NCBI RefSeq assembly: GCF_001647275.1
Contig: NZ_LRMM01000041.1
Location: 1-41,780, forward strand
Source: Rufibacter ruber
Lineage (GTDB): Bacteria; Bacteroidota; Bacteroidia; Cytophagales; Hymenobacteraceae
Direction of reading: 5' to 3'
DNA length: 41,780 nucleotides
Part shown: one piece after another, positions 1 to 8,424 of the stretch
Numbering within the stretch: position 1 is the stretch's first letter
Layout: every line of letters starts with the position of its first letter
Made by a program: the position numbers and the translations under genes
Notes under the pieces: generated by a model
Told to the model about the DNA's origin: nothing
Database searches by the model: none
What the model saw: only the letters and a program-made list of their open reading frames with translations

Positions 1-99
1 CCGTGTTCGGTTTTGACAAAAGCCACTTAAATAACAAGGACAAAACAGACTGTGTCCTTAACTTCGGCAGAATCGCAGCATAAACTGTCCGAAGTATTG

Positions 100-122
100 C
101 TGAAAAACAGGCCTAAAACAGG
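100..122. repeat. Half copy of the dispersed palindrome (copy 1)
   Basis: Only the loop and 3' arm are present (CTGAAAAACAGGCCTAAAAC); no matching 5' arm precedes it. It abuts the terminator of the minus-strand amidohydrolase operon, so its T-rich complement would serve as the terminator tail. The first 99 bases hold no gene. They contain two weak hairpins (AAGGAC/GTCCTT near 38-61 and ACTTCGG/CCGAAGT near 60-95). Confidence 0.6.
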
Positions 123-154
123 AAGAGCCACCTGCTTGCAGGTGGCTCTTCCTT
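119..154 (-). terminator. Intrinsic terminator of the amidohydrolase operon
   Basis: A 15-bp perfect stem, GGAAGAGCCACCTGC at 121-135 and its complement at 138-152, lies about 20 bases beyond the stop codon at 175. On the minus strand the stem is followed by CTGTTTT, which belongs to the half palindrome next to it. Confidence 0.8.
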
Positions 155-174
155 AGATAAGGGGTTGCAGGAAA

Positions 175-1506
175 TTACTCCCCTTGGTTGTATTTACCGT
201 TAAACTTCTGATACAGGTACTGCTGCTTATCCGTGAGGTTCAATTGGCGGCCTTGAATAAAGGCGTGGCTCACTTTGTTGGTGCGCATGTCCAGCAGGTC
301 TCCCTCAGACACGACCAAGGTAGCCTCTTTCCCCACTTCTATGGACCCCACTTTGTCCTCAACCCCTAGAATCTTGGCGGCATTATAGCTCACTGAGGCC
401 AGCGCCTGTTCCTTAGGCAGCCCAAAAGCCACGGCGGTTCCGGCAATGAACGGAAGGTTACGGGTCCCGTGCAGGCTGGCGTCATAGTCCAGGCAGAAGA
501 GAATGCCGGCTTGGTGCAGAAGGCCCGGCATCTTGTACGGCAGGTAGACGTCATCTCCGGCACGGGCAGGCAAGGCATGCACACCAGAATAAATCACCGG
601 AATGTTATTCTCCTTCAGGAAGTCAGACACCACCAGCGCATCTGCCCCGCCCACTATCACCATGTTCTTGATGCCTGCCTTCTGGGCGAACCGTACCGCT
701 TCTACCATCTCCTTGCCGTAGTTCACATGAAGGAAGAGTTTTTTGCTGCCGTCAAACAAGCCGGTCAAAGAGGCCAGTTTCAGGTTCTCCTTCTCCCGCG
801 CCTGCTGCTTGTACACAGAGGCATCTGCCAGAAGCGTCTCTAACTCCTGCAACCCTTGCTGCCGGGCCTGCTTGCGTTGTGCCGCCGCGGGGCTTGTATC
901 GCCGCTCTGCAACATGGCCGGCCAGCGCAAATGCAGCCCTCCGTCTGCTTTCACCACGGCGTCTTCCCAGTTCCAGGCATCTAGCTGTACCACAGAAGAA
1001 GAACCAGAGATCAACCCTCCCACCGGGGTCACCTGCGCCAGGAGAACGCCGTTGTTGCGCAACGTAGGAACAATGTCTGAATCTGTGTTATACGCCACTA
1101 CTGACCGCACATTAGGGTTCAGCAGCCCTACCTCCTGCTGGTCTAGGGTAGCCCGCACTGACTCAATCTCTACCAGGCCAATCTGGCTGTTGGGCTGAAT
1201 CAGGCCTGGATAGATATGTTTACCGGCTGCGTTAATGGTTTCATAGGCGGTGCCTGCGGCTTTAAAACCAGACGCCGGGCCGGCGTAGGTGATTTTACCG
1301 TTTTCAAAAGCAACGGTAGCTTTCTCCACCACCTGCCCGTTGCCAACGTGCAGGGTGGCACCGGTTACCGCCACCGCCTTTGTTTGCTTAGCTGCTGGCA
1401 CCGGAACCTGCGCCCAGGCGGTTGCCCCTGTCAGCAGCGCAGCAAAGAGCAGCGCCGCCTTTCTCATTTTATATGTTGTCTCCACGGAGTTGTATATCAA
1501 GTTCAT
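175..1506 (-). CDS. Secreted amidohydrolase-like protein lacking the HxH metal motif
   Basis: Second gene of a two-gene operon, 12 bases after its partner. It has the amidohydrolase (imidazolonepropionase-like) layout: N-terminal beta-sandwich strands, the turn HIYPGLIQPNSQIG near residues 97-110, and the C-terminal NAAKILGVEDKVGSIEVGKEATLVV block that closes the composite domain. In active enzymes the turn reads PGxxDxHxH; here both histidines are missing, so hydrolytic activity is doubtful. The first ATG (1506) has a good Shine-Dalgarno sequence, AAGGAGG, that overlaps the stop codon of the upstream gene. A second ATG at 1467 gives a cleaner signal peptide (MRKAALLFAALLTGATAWAQ), and either start is possible. 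Probably periplasmic. Family membership is clear; substrate and activity are unknown. Confidence 0.85.
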   Translation of the reverse strand: MNLIYNSVETTYKMRKAALLFAALLTGATAWAQVPVPAAKQTKAVAVTGATLHVGNGQVVEKATVAFENGKITYAGPASGFKAAGTAYETINAAGKHIYPGLIQPNSQIGLVEIESVRATLDQQEVGLLNPNVRSVVAYNTDSDIVPTLRNNGVLLAQVTPVGGLISGSSSVVQLDAWNWEDAVVKADGGLHLRWPAMLQSGDTSPAAAQRKQARQQGLQELETLLADASVYKQQAREKENLKLASLTGLFDGSKKLFLHVNYGKEMVEAVRFAQKAGIKNMVIVGGADALVVSDFLKENNIPVIYSGVHALPARAGDDVYLPYKMPGLLHQAGILFCLDYDASLHGTRNLPFIAGTAVAFGLPKEQALASVSYNAAKILGVEDKVGSIEVGKEATLVVSEGDLLDMRTNKVSHAFIQGRQLNLTDKQQYLYQKFNGKYNQGE

Positions 1507-1518
1507 GTGGTTGCCTCC

Positions 1519-4500
1519 TTATTTCTGACCGTACTCAGACTCATACAGTACTTCCTCAGCGCCATTGTCTACATCTTCACAATGCAGTACCTGCCCAAAG
1601 CGGCGGCCGGATGGGGCCGACTGCGTCTTCTCCCCTTTGGCTTTGGCGGCTAGCATCTTGTTGATCAACCGCAGACGCTCCTTCTCCTGTGCCTCCTGCA
1701 AGGCTTTGTCTGTTTCCAGGTCAAAGTAGGCAATGCCGTCTACAAAGGTCTTCTCAGGGCGCGCGTAAATAGAGAGCGGGTGTTCGTTCCAAATCACCAC
1801 ATCAGCGTCTTTGCCGGGTTTCAGGCTGCCTACGCGGTTGTCCAGGTGCAGCAGTTTAGCCGGGTTCAGGGTCACCATTTTCAGGGCGTCCTCTTCAGAA
1901 ACACCGCCGTACTTGATGGTCTTGGCGGCTTCCTGGTTCAGGCGGCGGGCCATCTCAGCGTCATCTGAGTTAATGGCCGTGGTCACACCCACGTTGTGCA
2001 TGATGGCCGCGTTGTACGGAATGGCATCTTTCACCTCCATTTTATAGGCCCACCAGTCAGAGAAGGTAGAAGCGCCTATGTTACGGGCCTTCATCTTGTC
2101 TGCCACTTTGTAGCCTTCCAGAATGTGGGTAAAGGTGTTCACCCTGAACCCCATCTGGTCTGCCACTTTCATGAGCATGTTGATCTCAGACTGCACATAG
2201 GAGTGGCACGTGATGAAGCGCTTGTCATTCAGGATCTCCACCAGCGCCTCCAGCTCCAGATCACGGCGCGGTGCGGCGGTTTTGGCTTTCTTAGATTTGG
2301 AGAGCTGGTGGTAGTCACCCCAGGCTTTCTGGTATTCCTTTGCCCGTTGGAAGGCATCTACCATCACCTGCTCCACGCCCATGCGGGTCTGCGGAAACCG
2401 CACGTTGTACACGGGAGACCGGTTGGAGTGTTTCACGTTTTCGCCCAGGGCGAATTTGATGAACGGGTCTGCGCCCTCAAACATGAGTTTCTCCGGCGCC
2501 TGCCCCCAGCGTAATTTAATAATGGCACTCTGCCCGCCAATAGGGTTGGCTGAACCGTGTAATAACTGCGACGTAGTCACGCCGCCGGCCAACTGGCGGT
2601 AGATGTTCACCTGCTCATGGTTCACCACATCAGCCATGCGCACCTCAGCGGTTACCGCCTGGGTACCTTCGTTCACGCCGTCTAAGGCAATATGGGAGTG
2701 CTCGTCAATGATACCAGGGGTGACATGTTTTCCGGTTCCGTCAATCACCTTGGCCCCGCTGGCGTTCAGGTTCTTCCCCACCTGCGCAATCTTGCCATCG
2801 CGCAGCAACACGTCTGCGTTCTCCAGCTTGCCTTCCTTCTCATTGGTCCAGACGGTGGCATTTTTGATGAGTACGGTTTCTGCTTTGGGCAGAGCTGTGC
2901 GCCCAAAGGCGGCAAATGGGTAGACCATGCTGCCCAGCTGCAACGGGTCACTGGCTTTGGTCCTGGCAGAGTCACGTTTGGCCTGCTGGGTGGCCGCCTC
3001 AGACAAAAGCGCTGTCCATTTCACCATCTGGGCGTCTGGCAGCTGCGCCTCCCCCTGAAAACTCTTACCCGTGTACCAGCCGGTCAGCCGTATGTTTTCT
3101 TTGCTGTTCTTAGCCGGGGCAAATGCAAAGGTGAGCATCTCGCCGCTCATGGTCAGAGAGCCTTTGATGGTGTCTGGGGCTACCACTTTTAAGTCTGGCT
3201 TTTCGGGCGTGCCCGAAATAATCAGTTTCCGGTCTGGCTGGGCCCCAATCTTCAAGGTGTACACGCCCCTGAAATCTGCCGGCGTCTCGCTGATTCTGTA
3301 CTCCTGCCCCTGCACCCAGTTGGTGAGCAGCAAGGTAGCAGGGTCAAACAGGGAACCAGAAGTCACCACAAAGTTTGCCTGCCTGCCTTCCTGCAGCGAG
3401 CCCACATATTTCTCAGCCTTTACCAGCCGTGCCGGGGTCAAGGTCAATGCCTTTAGCGCCTCCGGCTCAGGCAGCCCGTGCTGAACCGCCTTGCGGAGGT
3501 TCGCCAAAAACTTACTTTTATCCCGCAGGTCAGCCGAGGTAAAGGCAATGGTCACGCCTTCTTTGGCCAAAATAGCCGCGTTGGCCGGGGCCATTTCCCA
3601 ATGTTTGAGGTCATCCAGCTCAATGCGGCGGGTTTCATACGGGTCTTCTACATTGTAAGGGTCTGGGAAGTTCAGACTCAGAATGAACGGGGCCTTGGTG
3701 TTCTTGATCTCCGGGAGCATCTGGTACTCATCTCCGTTGCCTTTGAAGATGTACTGGTACCCAAACTCATCACCCACCTTGTCTGCCCTGACCGCATTCA
3801 ACTTGTTGCTCACCTCAAAGATCTGCGGCAGGCGGTTGGCCTCTGTGAATGCTTTGAGGGAAAGGTTCTGCTCCTTGTCTGGGTTCTGCAGATTCCACTG
3901 CGCATCCAGATACGTCTGGCGCAAAAGGGCAATGGCCCCCATCAGGGAGTTAGGGTATTCTTGGGTAGAGGAGCCGCGGTCAAAAGACAGGGCACTGGCG
4001 GCTTTGTCCAGCAGGATCACCTGGTTTTCGCGCTTGTTGGCCAAGGAGACCAAAGCCGCCGTTCCGCGGGCAATTCCGTCCTGGTGCACAGAGAGTACCG
4101 CGCCGTAGCCCAGCTTTCTCAGGTCATCAGCGGCCTTGTTGTCTACCTTGAACAGCTCTACCGCGTTGATTTCTGGCCTAATGGCCTGGTTCCAGTTGTA
4201 GGCTCCCTCTTTCTTAGACTCGGCCTGCGGCGGACTGCCGTAGCTCACCGCCTGACGGCTCACGGCAGGCAGGCCATAATTGCTGTACGGGTCTACAAAG
4301 CCGGGGTAGATGGTTTTGCCTTTCAGGTCAGTGACCATGGCTCCCCTGGGAATAGACACTTTGGTGCCTACAGCCGCCACTTTGCCGTCTTTGATGACCA
4401 GCGTGGCGTTTTCAAGTTTGGTTTGGTAGTCCACATAGATGGTGGCATTGGTGAACGCCCTCAGGCCGGTGCGCTCATCATACACCCCATTGCGCGGGTA

Positions 4501-4569
4501 CGTCTCCTGCGCCCGGCCCTGCAGCGACAGCGCCGCCACCGCCAGTACGGAGAGAACAATTTTCTTCAT
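1519..4569 (-). CDS. Secreted double-domain amidohydrolase family protein
   Basis: About 1016 residues, with a signal peptide (MKKIVLSVLAVAALSLQGRA). It holds two amidohydrolase modules in tandem. The N-terminal module (roughly residues 30-430) carries the turn YPGFVDPYSNYG near residue 90 in place of PGxxDxHxH and looks inactive. The C-terminal module (roughly 575-980) keeps GIIDEHSHIAL near residue 620, a downstream TCHSY, FTHILEGYK and NSDDAEM, so it has plausible metal ligands. The segment between them appears to be a spacer beta domain. It is translated just before a third, degenerate module encoded by the next gene, suggesting one complex or a shared substrate such as peptides or cyclic amides. 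The start at 4569 is chosen for the signal peptide; an in-frame extension to 4629 adds 20 residues without such character. Confidence 0.88.
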   Translation of the reverse strand: MKKIVLSVLAVAALSLQGRAQETYPRNGVYDERTGLRAFTNATIYVDYQTKLENATLVIKDGKVAAVGTKVSIPRGAMVTDLKGKTIYPGFVDPYSNYGLPAVSRQAVSYGSPPQAESKKEGAYNWNQAIRPEINAVELFKVDNKAADDLRKLGYGAVLSVHQDGIARGTAALVSLANKRENQVILLDKAASALSFDRGSSTQEYPNSLMGAIALLRQTYLDAQWNLQNPDKEQNLSLKAFTEANRLPQIFEVSNKLNAVRADKVGDEFGYQYIFKGNGDEYQMLPEIKNTKAPFILSLNFPDPYNVEDPYETRRIELDDLKHWEMAPANAAILAKEGVTIAFTSADLRDKSKFLANLRKAVQHGLPEPEALKALTLTPARLVKAEKYVGSLQEGRQANFVVTSGSLFDPATLLLTNWVQGQEYRISETPADFRGVYTLKIGAQPDRKLIISGTPEKPDLKVVAPDTIKGSLTMSGEMLTFAFAPAKNSKENIRLTGWYTGKSFQGEAQLPDAQMVKWTALLSEAATQQAKRDSARTKASDPLQLGSMVYPFAAFGRTALPKAETVLIKNATVWTNEKEGKLENADVLLRDGKIAQVGKNLNASGAKVIDGTGKHVTPGIIDEHSHIALDGVNEGTQAVTAEVRMADVVNHEQVNIYRQLAGGVTTSQLLHGSANPIGGQSAIIKLRWGQAPEKLMFEGADPFIKFALGENVKHSNRSPVYNVRFPQTRMGVEQVMVDAFQRAKEYQKAWGDYHQLSKSKKAKTAAPRRDLELEALVEILNDKRFITCHSYVQSEINMLMKVADQMGFRVNTFTHILEGYKVADKMKARNIGASTFSDWWAYKMEVKDAIPYNAAIMHNVGVTTAINSDDAEMARRLNQEAAKTIKYGGVSEEDALKMVTLNPAKLLHLDNRVGSLKPGKDADVVIWNEHPLSIYARPEKTFVDGIAYFDLETDKALQEAQEKERLRLINKMLAAKAKGEKTQSAPSGRRFGQVLHCEDVDNGAEEVLYESEYGQK

Positions 4570-4661
4570 GGGTTTAGTAATGTTTGTAGGGTCTGGTGAT
4601 AGTTTGAAGCACGGAAAGTACGAAAGCAACCGCCTAAAAAAAAGACCCTACCCCACAATCT

Positions 4662-4700
4662 CTGTTCTTGCCTGTTTTCAGAAAAACAGGCCAAAAACAG
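4662..4700. repeat. Dispersed palindrome, copy 2
   Basis: CTGTTCTTGCCTGTTTT, loop, then AAAAACAGGCCAAAAACAG. The arms pair with one bulge. It sits between the permease terminator and the start of the amidohydrolase operon. Confidence 0.8.
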
Positions 4701-4715
4701 CCCGGTAGAATGACA

Positions 4716-4751
4716 CAAAAAAAGCCCGCTGCCTTAGGGGCAGCGGGCTTT
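4716..4751 (-). terminator. Intrinsic terminator of the APC permease
   Basis: A 12-bp stem, AAGCCCGCTGCC at 4722-4733 with its complement at 4739-4750, has a 5-base loop. A run of seven T follows on the minus strand. It is 22 bases past the permease stop codon. Confidence 0.9.
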
Positions 4752-4773
4752 CAAATTACAGGTTGAGAAGAAA

Positions 4774-6324
4774 CTACAGGTTGTTTTCCTTCCGGATCAC
4801 GCTGTGCTTCTTGCCATACGTGAAGTAAATCACAACACCAATGGCCATCCAGCCCAGGAGACGGTACCAGGTTTCGGCCGGCAGACCGGCCATCATGCCC
4901 ACACATACCAGAATACCCAAAATAGGCACCAACGGCACCAGCGGGGTTTTGAACGGACGCGGACGGTTAGGCTCTTTTACGCGCAGGTACCAAACCCCGG
5001 CACACACAATCACAAACGCCAGCAGGGTTCCAATAGACACCAGGTGCCCCAGTTCATCTACAGAGAACGCCCCGGCTACAATGGCACAGATGATACCGGT
5101 AAGAATAGTACTTACGTGCGGGGTTTTGAACTTAGGGTGCAGTTTCCCGAAGATAGGAGGAAGCAGGCCGTCATTGGCCATGGTAAAGAAAATACGCGGC
5201 TGGCTCATCAACATCACCAGCATGACAGATGACAGACCGGCAATGGCGCCAATCTTGATCATATCCCGCAAAAAGGTATAGCCAGTTTTCTCAATACCCA
5301 CGGCAATAGGCTCAGCCACGTTCAGTTGGCTGTAGTGCACCATGGCGGTCAGGATACCAGACACCAGAATGTAGAGAATGGTACACACCACCAAAGAACC
5401 CAAAATACCGATAGGCATGTCTTTCTGCGGATTCTTCGCCTCCTGGGCAGTGGTAGAAACGGCATCAAAGCCAATGTAGGCAAAGAAAATCACCCCGGCG
5501 GCTCTGATCACCCCACTCCAGCCATACTCCCCAAAACCACCTTTGTTCTCAGGCAGGAACGGGGTCCAGTTGGCAGAAGCTTCCTCTGGGTGCCCCAGCA
5601 GGTATTTGGCACCCGCCAGAATGAACAGGATCACCACCCCTACCTTAATGATAACGGCAACGTTGTTGAATCTGGCAGATTCACTCATGCCGCGCACCAG
5701 CAAAATGGTTACCAAAGCAATAGCCACTGCCGCTACCAGGTTAAACACACCGGTGGCGTGGGGCAACGTGGCAATGTCAATGCCTTGTTCCAGCAGAGAG
5801 GCAGACAGCTGTTCTGTAATACGCACCCAGGAATTTGTGCCCGGCAGCTGCACCATCTCCACCCCGGCCGCATTTGACCACTCTGGCGGAATGTTAATAT
5901 TTAGGTCCCGAAGGAAGGACACCACGTACCCAGACCACCCCACCGCCACCGTGGCGGCCCCAAAAAGGTATTCCAGAATCAGATCCCAGCCAATGATCCA
6001 GGCAATGAACTCCCCCAGTGTGGCATAGCCGTAGGTGTAGGCAGAGCCGGCAATAGGAATCATAGAGGCAAACTCAGCGTAGCAAAGACCGGCAAACGCA
6101 CAGCCAATACCGGCTAAAATGAACGCCAGAATGATAGCGGGTCCGGTGTATTGGGCGGCGGCGCTACCGGTCAGCACAAAGATTCCCGTCCCAATGATAG
6201 CCCCAATTCCCAGCGCTACCAGGTTCCCGGGGCCAAGTGTGCGTTTAAGGTTATGTTCCCCCTCAAGGAAGGCGTCTGCGCTCAGTTTGTCTATGGACTT
6301 CCTGGCGAAAAGTTGGTTTGCCAT
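4774..6324 (-). CDS. APC-superfamily amino-acid permease (CAT-like)
   Basis: An integral membrane transporter of 516 residues with about 12-14 hydrophobic segments. The N-terminus has the family hallmark GIGAIIGTGIFVLTG near residues 40-54, which forms the unwound first helix contacting the substrate backbone. Further conserved blocks are YAEFASMIPIAGSAYTYGYATLGEFIAWIIGW and the IGFDAVSTTAQEAKNPQKDMPIGI region. Length and motifs fit the cationic amino-acid transporter/YhdG branch, but the sequence does not settle the substrate. Monocistronic, with its own terminator, and divergent from sbcD. Confidence 0.92.
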   Translation of the reverse strand: MANQLFARKSIDKLSADAFLEGEHNLKRTLGPGNLVALGIGAIIGTGIFVLTGSAAAQYTGPAIILAFILAGIGCAFAGLCYAEFASMIPIAGSAYTYGYATLGEFIAWIIGWDLILEYLFGAATVAVGWSGYVVSFLRDLNINIPPEWSNAAGVEMVQLPGTNSWVRITEQLSASLLEQGIDIATLPHATGVFNLVAAVAIALVTILLVRGMSESARFNNVAVIIKVGVVILFILAGAKYLLGHPEEASANWTPFLPENKGGFGEYGWSGVIRAAGVIFFAYIGFDAVSTTAQEAKNPQKDMPIGILGSLVVCTILYILVSGILTAMVHYSQLNVAEPIAVGIEKTGYTFLRDMIKIGAIAGLSSVMLVMLMSQPRIFFTMANDGLLPPIFGKLHPKFKTPHVSTILTGIICAIVAGAFSVDELGHLVSIGTLLAFVIVCAGVWYLRVKEPNRPRPFKTPLVPLVPILGILVCVGMMAGLPAETWYRLLGWMAIGVVIYFTYGKKHSVIRKENNL

Positions 6325-6470
6325 AAATGCGAAAAAGTTAGGGATAGTTTGTTTTTAGTTCGTTTGTAAGAAGGCTTGAAGGGGCTAATATAAGTACTTT
6401 TCGGTAGAAGCCATGCAGGCGGCGGCTTTTGGCCGCTATTTTCTGGCACCTGCCCAACTCCCCCGCCCCC

Positions 6471-6510
6471 CTGTTTTTAACCTGTTATTATAAAAATAAG
6501 CCAAAAACAG
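6471..6510. repeat. Dispersed palindrome, copy 3 (degenerate)
   Basis: CTGTTTTTAACCTGTTATTA pairs imperfectly with TAAAAATAAGCCAAAAACAG. It lies between the divergent permease and sbcD genes, one of the few copies at 5' ends and visibly decayed. Confidence 0.6.
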
Positions 6511-6587
6511 AATTCCGCAGCACGGCCAGGCACCACAATTGGGAGGGCTTTTGTATCTTCGGGGAAACAAACCATGACAGCAGCGGC

Positions 6588-7835
6588 ATGAGGGTATTAC
6601 ACACGGCAGATTGGCATTTGGGGCAGCGGTTGGCCAACCAGGAACGCACCGAGGAGCACCGGCTTTTCCTGAACTGGCTCTGCCAGACCATCTGTGACGA
6701 GAAAATTGACCTGCTGCTCATGGCCGGAGACGTGTTTGACACCGGCTTCCCCTCCAACACCGCCCTCAAGCTCTACTATGATTTCCTGCGCGAGGTCAAA
6801 GACACCTGCTGCCAGGAGGTAGTGATCATTGGGGGCAACCATGACTCTGTCTCTACCCTCAACGCCCCCGCAGACCTGCTGCGCCACTACAAGGTGCACG
6901 TGGTAGGCGGCGCCCCCGCTGACTGCAAAGACCAGGTCATAGCCATTGCTGGGGCAGACGGCCAACCGCAGCTGGTAGTGTGTGCCGTGCCGTTCCTGCG
7001 CGACAAGGATGTGCGGCTCTCGGTGCCGGGTGAAACAGCTGAGGAGCGCGAAGCCCGCCTCAAACAGGGCATCTGCGACCACTACGCCCAGCTGGTGCCG
7101 CTCATACAAGAGTATAAGCAGCAAGGCATTCCTGTCTTAGCCACGGGGCATTTGTTCGCCGCGGGCAGCAGCGCCTCAGACAGTGAGAAGGAGATTCATG
7201 TGGGCAACCTAGGCCAGATTGCGGGAGACCAGTTCCCGGCAGAGTTTGACTATGTGGCCTTGGGGCACCTGCACCGCCCGCAGGTGGTAAACAAGCTGCC
7301 GCACATCCGCTACAGCGGCTCCCCCATCCCATTGAGTTTTTCAGAGGTGACAGATAAGAAGCAGGTGGTGATTCTTGATATTGAAGACGGAAAACTTGCC
7401 CGCCTTCATGAGAAACCCGTTCCCTGCTGGCGTAAACTGGTGCGTTTCAAGGGTACGATTGAAGAAGTATTCCCCAAAATCCTGGCTTTTGACAACAGCG
7501 GCATGGCCTACCCGGCCTGGGCCGAAGTGCAGCTCCAGTATGAACACAACCTGCATGAACAGACGGCCAAGCTGCAGGAGGCGTTTTCCCTGCAACCCAA
7601 CGTGCAGCTGCTCATTCACCGCCCACAGCGTACTATTTCCACCCAAAGCCTTGACCAGCAAATTGCGCCTGAGCAGGATTTGGCTGACCTCAAGCCCAAA
7701 GAGGTTTTCCTGAAGAAATGCGAAGAGGCGCTGGATCTGGAGACGTATCAAGATCTGCTGAGCACCTTTGATGAACTGCTGGAGCTTATGCCGCAGAAAG
7801 AAGAGGAGGAGCCCGTGCGCCATGCGCTTGCCTGA
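6588..7835 (+). CDS. sbcD: Nuclease SbcCD subunit D
   Basis: The phosphoesterase subunit of the SbcCD (Mre11-Rad50 type) nuclease, which opens hairpins and processes DNA ends with SbcC. The calcineurin-like metal motifs appear in order: DWHLGQ (residues 8-13), GDVFD (47-51), GGNHDS (82-87), TGHLFA and GHLHRP. At 415 residues it has the usual length. The ATG at 6588 is chosen because MRVLHTADWH is the standard SbcD opening; an upstream in-frame extension to 6429 has no homology-like character. A TATCTTCG box (6554-6561) lies 26 bases before the start. sbcC is not adjacent but 14 kb away on the same strand, which is atypical. The gene is followed 11 bases later by a dispersed palindrome. Confidence 0.95.
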   Translation: MRVLHTADWHLGQRLANQERTEEHRLFLNWLCQTICDEKIDLLLMAGDVFDTGFPSNTALKLYYDFLREVKDTCCQEVVIIGGNHDSVSTLNAPADLLRHYKVHVVGGAPADCKDQVIAIAGADGQPQLVVCAVPFLRDKDVRLSVPGETAEEREARLKQGICDHYAQLVPLIQEYKQQGIPVLATGHLFAAGSSASDSEKEIHVGNLGQIAGDQFPAEFDYVALGHLHRPQVVNKLPHIRYSGSPIPLSFSEVTDKKQVVILDIEDGKLARLHEKPVPCWRKLVRFKGTIEEVFPKILAFDNSGMAYPAWAEVQLQYEHNLHEQTAKLQEAFSLQPNVQLLIHRPQRTISTQSLDQQIAPEQDLADLKPKEVFLKKCEEALDLETYQDLLSTFDELLELMPQKEEEEPVRHALA

Positions 7836-7846
7836 CACCCTGGATT

Positions 7847-7887
7847 CCTGTTTTCGGGCTGTTTTTCTGAAAACAGGTCAAAAACGG
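7847..7887. repeat. Dispersed palindrome, copy 4
   Basis: CCTGTTTTCGGGCTGTTTTT, loop, then AAAACAGGTCAAAAACGG. The inner stem CTGTTTT/AAAACAG is intact and the middle is mismatched. It follows sbcD directly and is its only obvious terminator candidate. Confidence 0.8.
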
Positions 7888-8056
7888 CTTTCCTCAAGAC
7901 ACCAGAACTTTCCCGTTTACAAGCCCTCTCAGTGTCTTCCAGACCTGGGCGTGCGGCGCCAGTGCGCCATTTGCCAGAGCTCCTGGTAACCTGTTTTATC
8001 CCTCCACTCAGAAGATCATTGTGTGCCCAAACGGAGTACGGGCGCGGTGATTGCCT

Positions 8057-8120
8057 TTCTCTTCTTTTCTGTTTTGGGGCTGTTTTTCTGAAAACAGCCC
8101 CAAAACAGAAAAGAAGAGAA
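8057..8120. repeat. Dispersed palindrome, copy 5 (30-bp perfect stem)
   Basis: The longest perfect copy: 8057-8086 pairs with 8091-8120 without a mismatch around the loop TCTG. The core stem is TTTTGGGGCTGTTTT; the outer TTCTCTTC/GAAGAGAA is specific to this locus. It lies 8 bases beyond the acetyltransferase stop codon. With copy 4 it fills the convergent gap 7836-8128, where no gene is visible. Confidence 0.92.
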
Positions 8121-8128
8121 TAACATGG

Positions 8129-8419
8129 CTATTCTTCCTTCAGCCACACATCTGCATACTCAAAGGCGTGCCGCTGGAAATGCCTTTTTACAAAGGGGCA
8201 AAAGGTGAAGACTTTGAGCTGGTGCTCACGGGCGTGGGCCACCATGGCATCAATGAGGCTGGTTCCCACGCCGCGGCCCTGGGCGCTTTCCAAAACGCCG
8301 GTGTGGTAAACAGACAGCACGCCATTCTTGATATCCACGATCATTTCAGCAATACGCTCACCGTTTTCTTCCAGGGCAAAGGCGTCTTTGTCCTGGGGAA
8401 TGTATGTAATTGAGTTCAT
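8129..8419 (-). CDS. Small GNAT-fold acetyltransferase (YjdJ type)
   Basis: A 96-residue protein of the short GNAT subfamily (Acetyltransf_CG/YjdJ-like). The acetyl-CoA loop appears as VLESAQGRGVGTSLIDAMV around residues 41-60, and the C-terminal CPFVKRHFQRH block is typical of the subfamily. It starts 5 bases after the gabD stop codon and is almost certainly cotranscribed with it. Substrate unknown. Palindrome copy 5 marks its 3' end. Confidence 0.88.
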   Translation of the reverse strand: MNSITYIPQDKDAFALEENGERIAEMIVDIKNGVLSVYHTGVLESAQGRGVGTSLIDAMVAHAREHQLKVFTFCPFVKRHFQRHAFEYADVWLKEE

Positions 8420-8424
8420 TGGCT

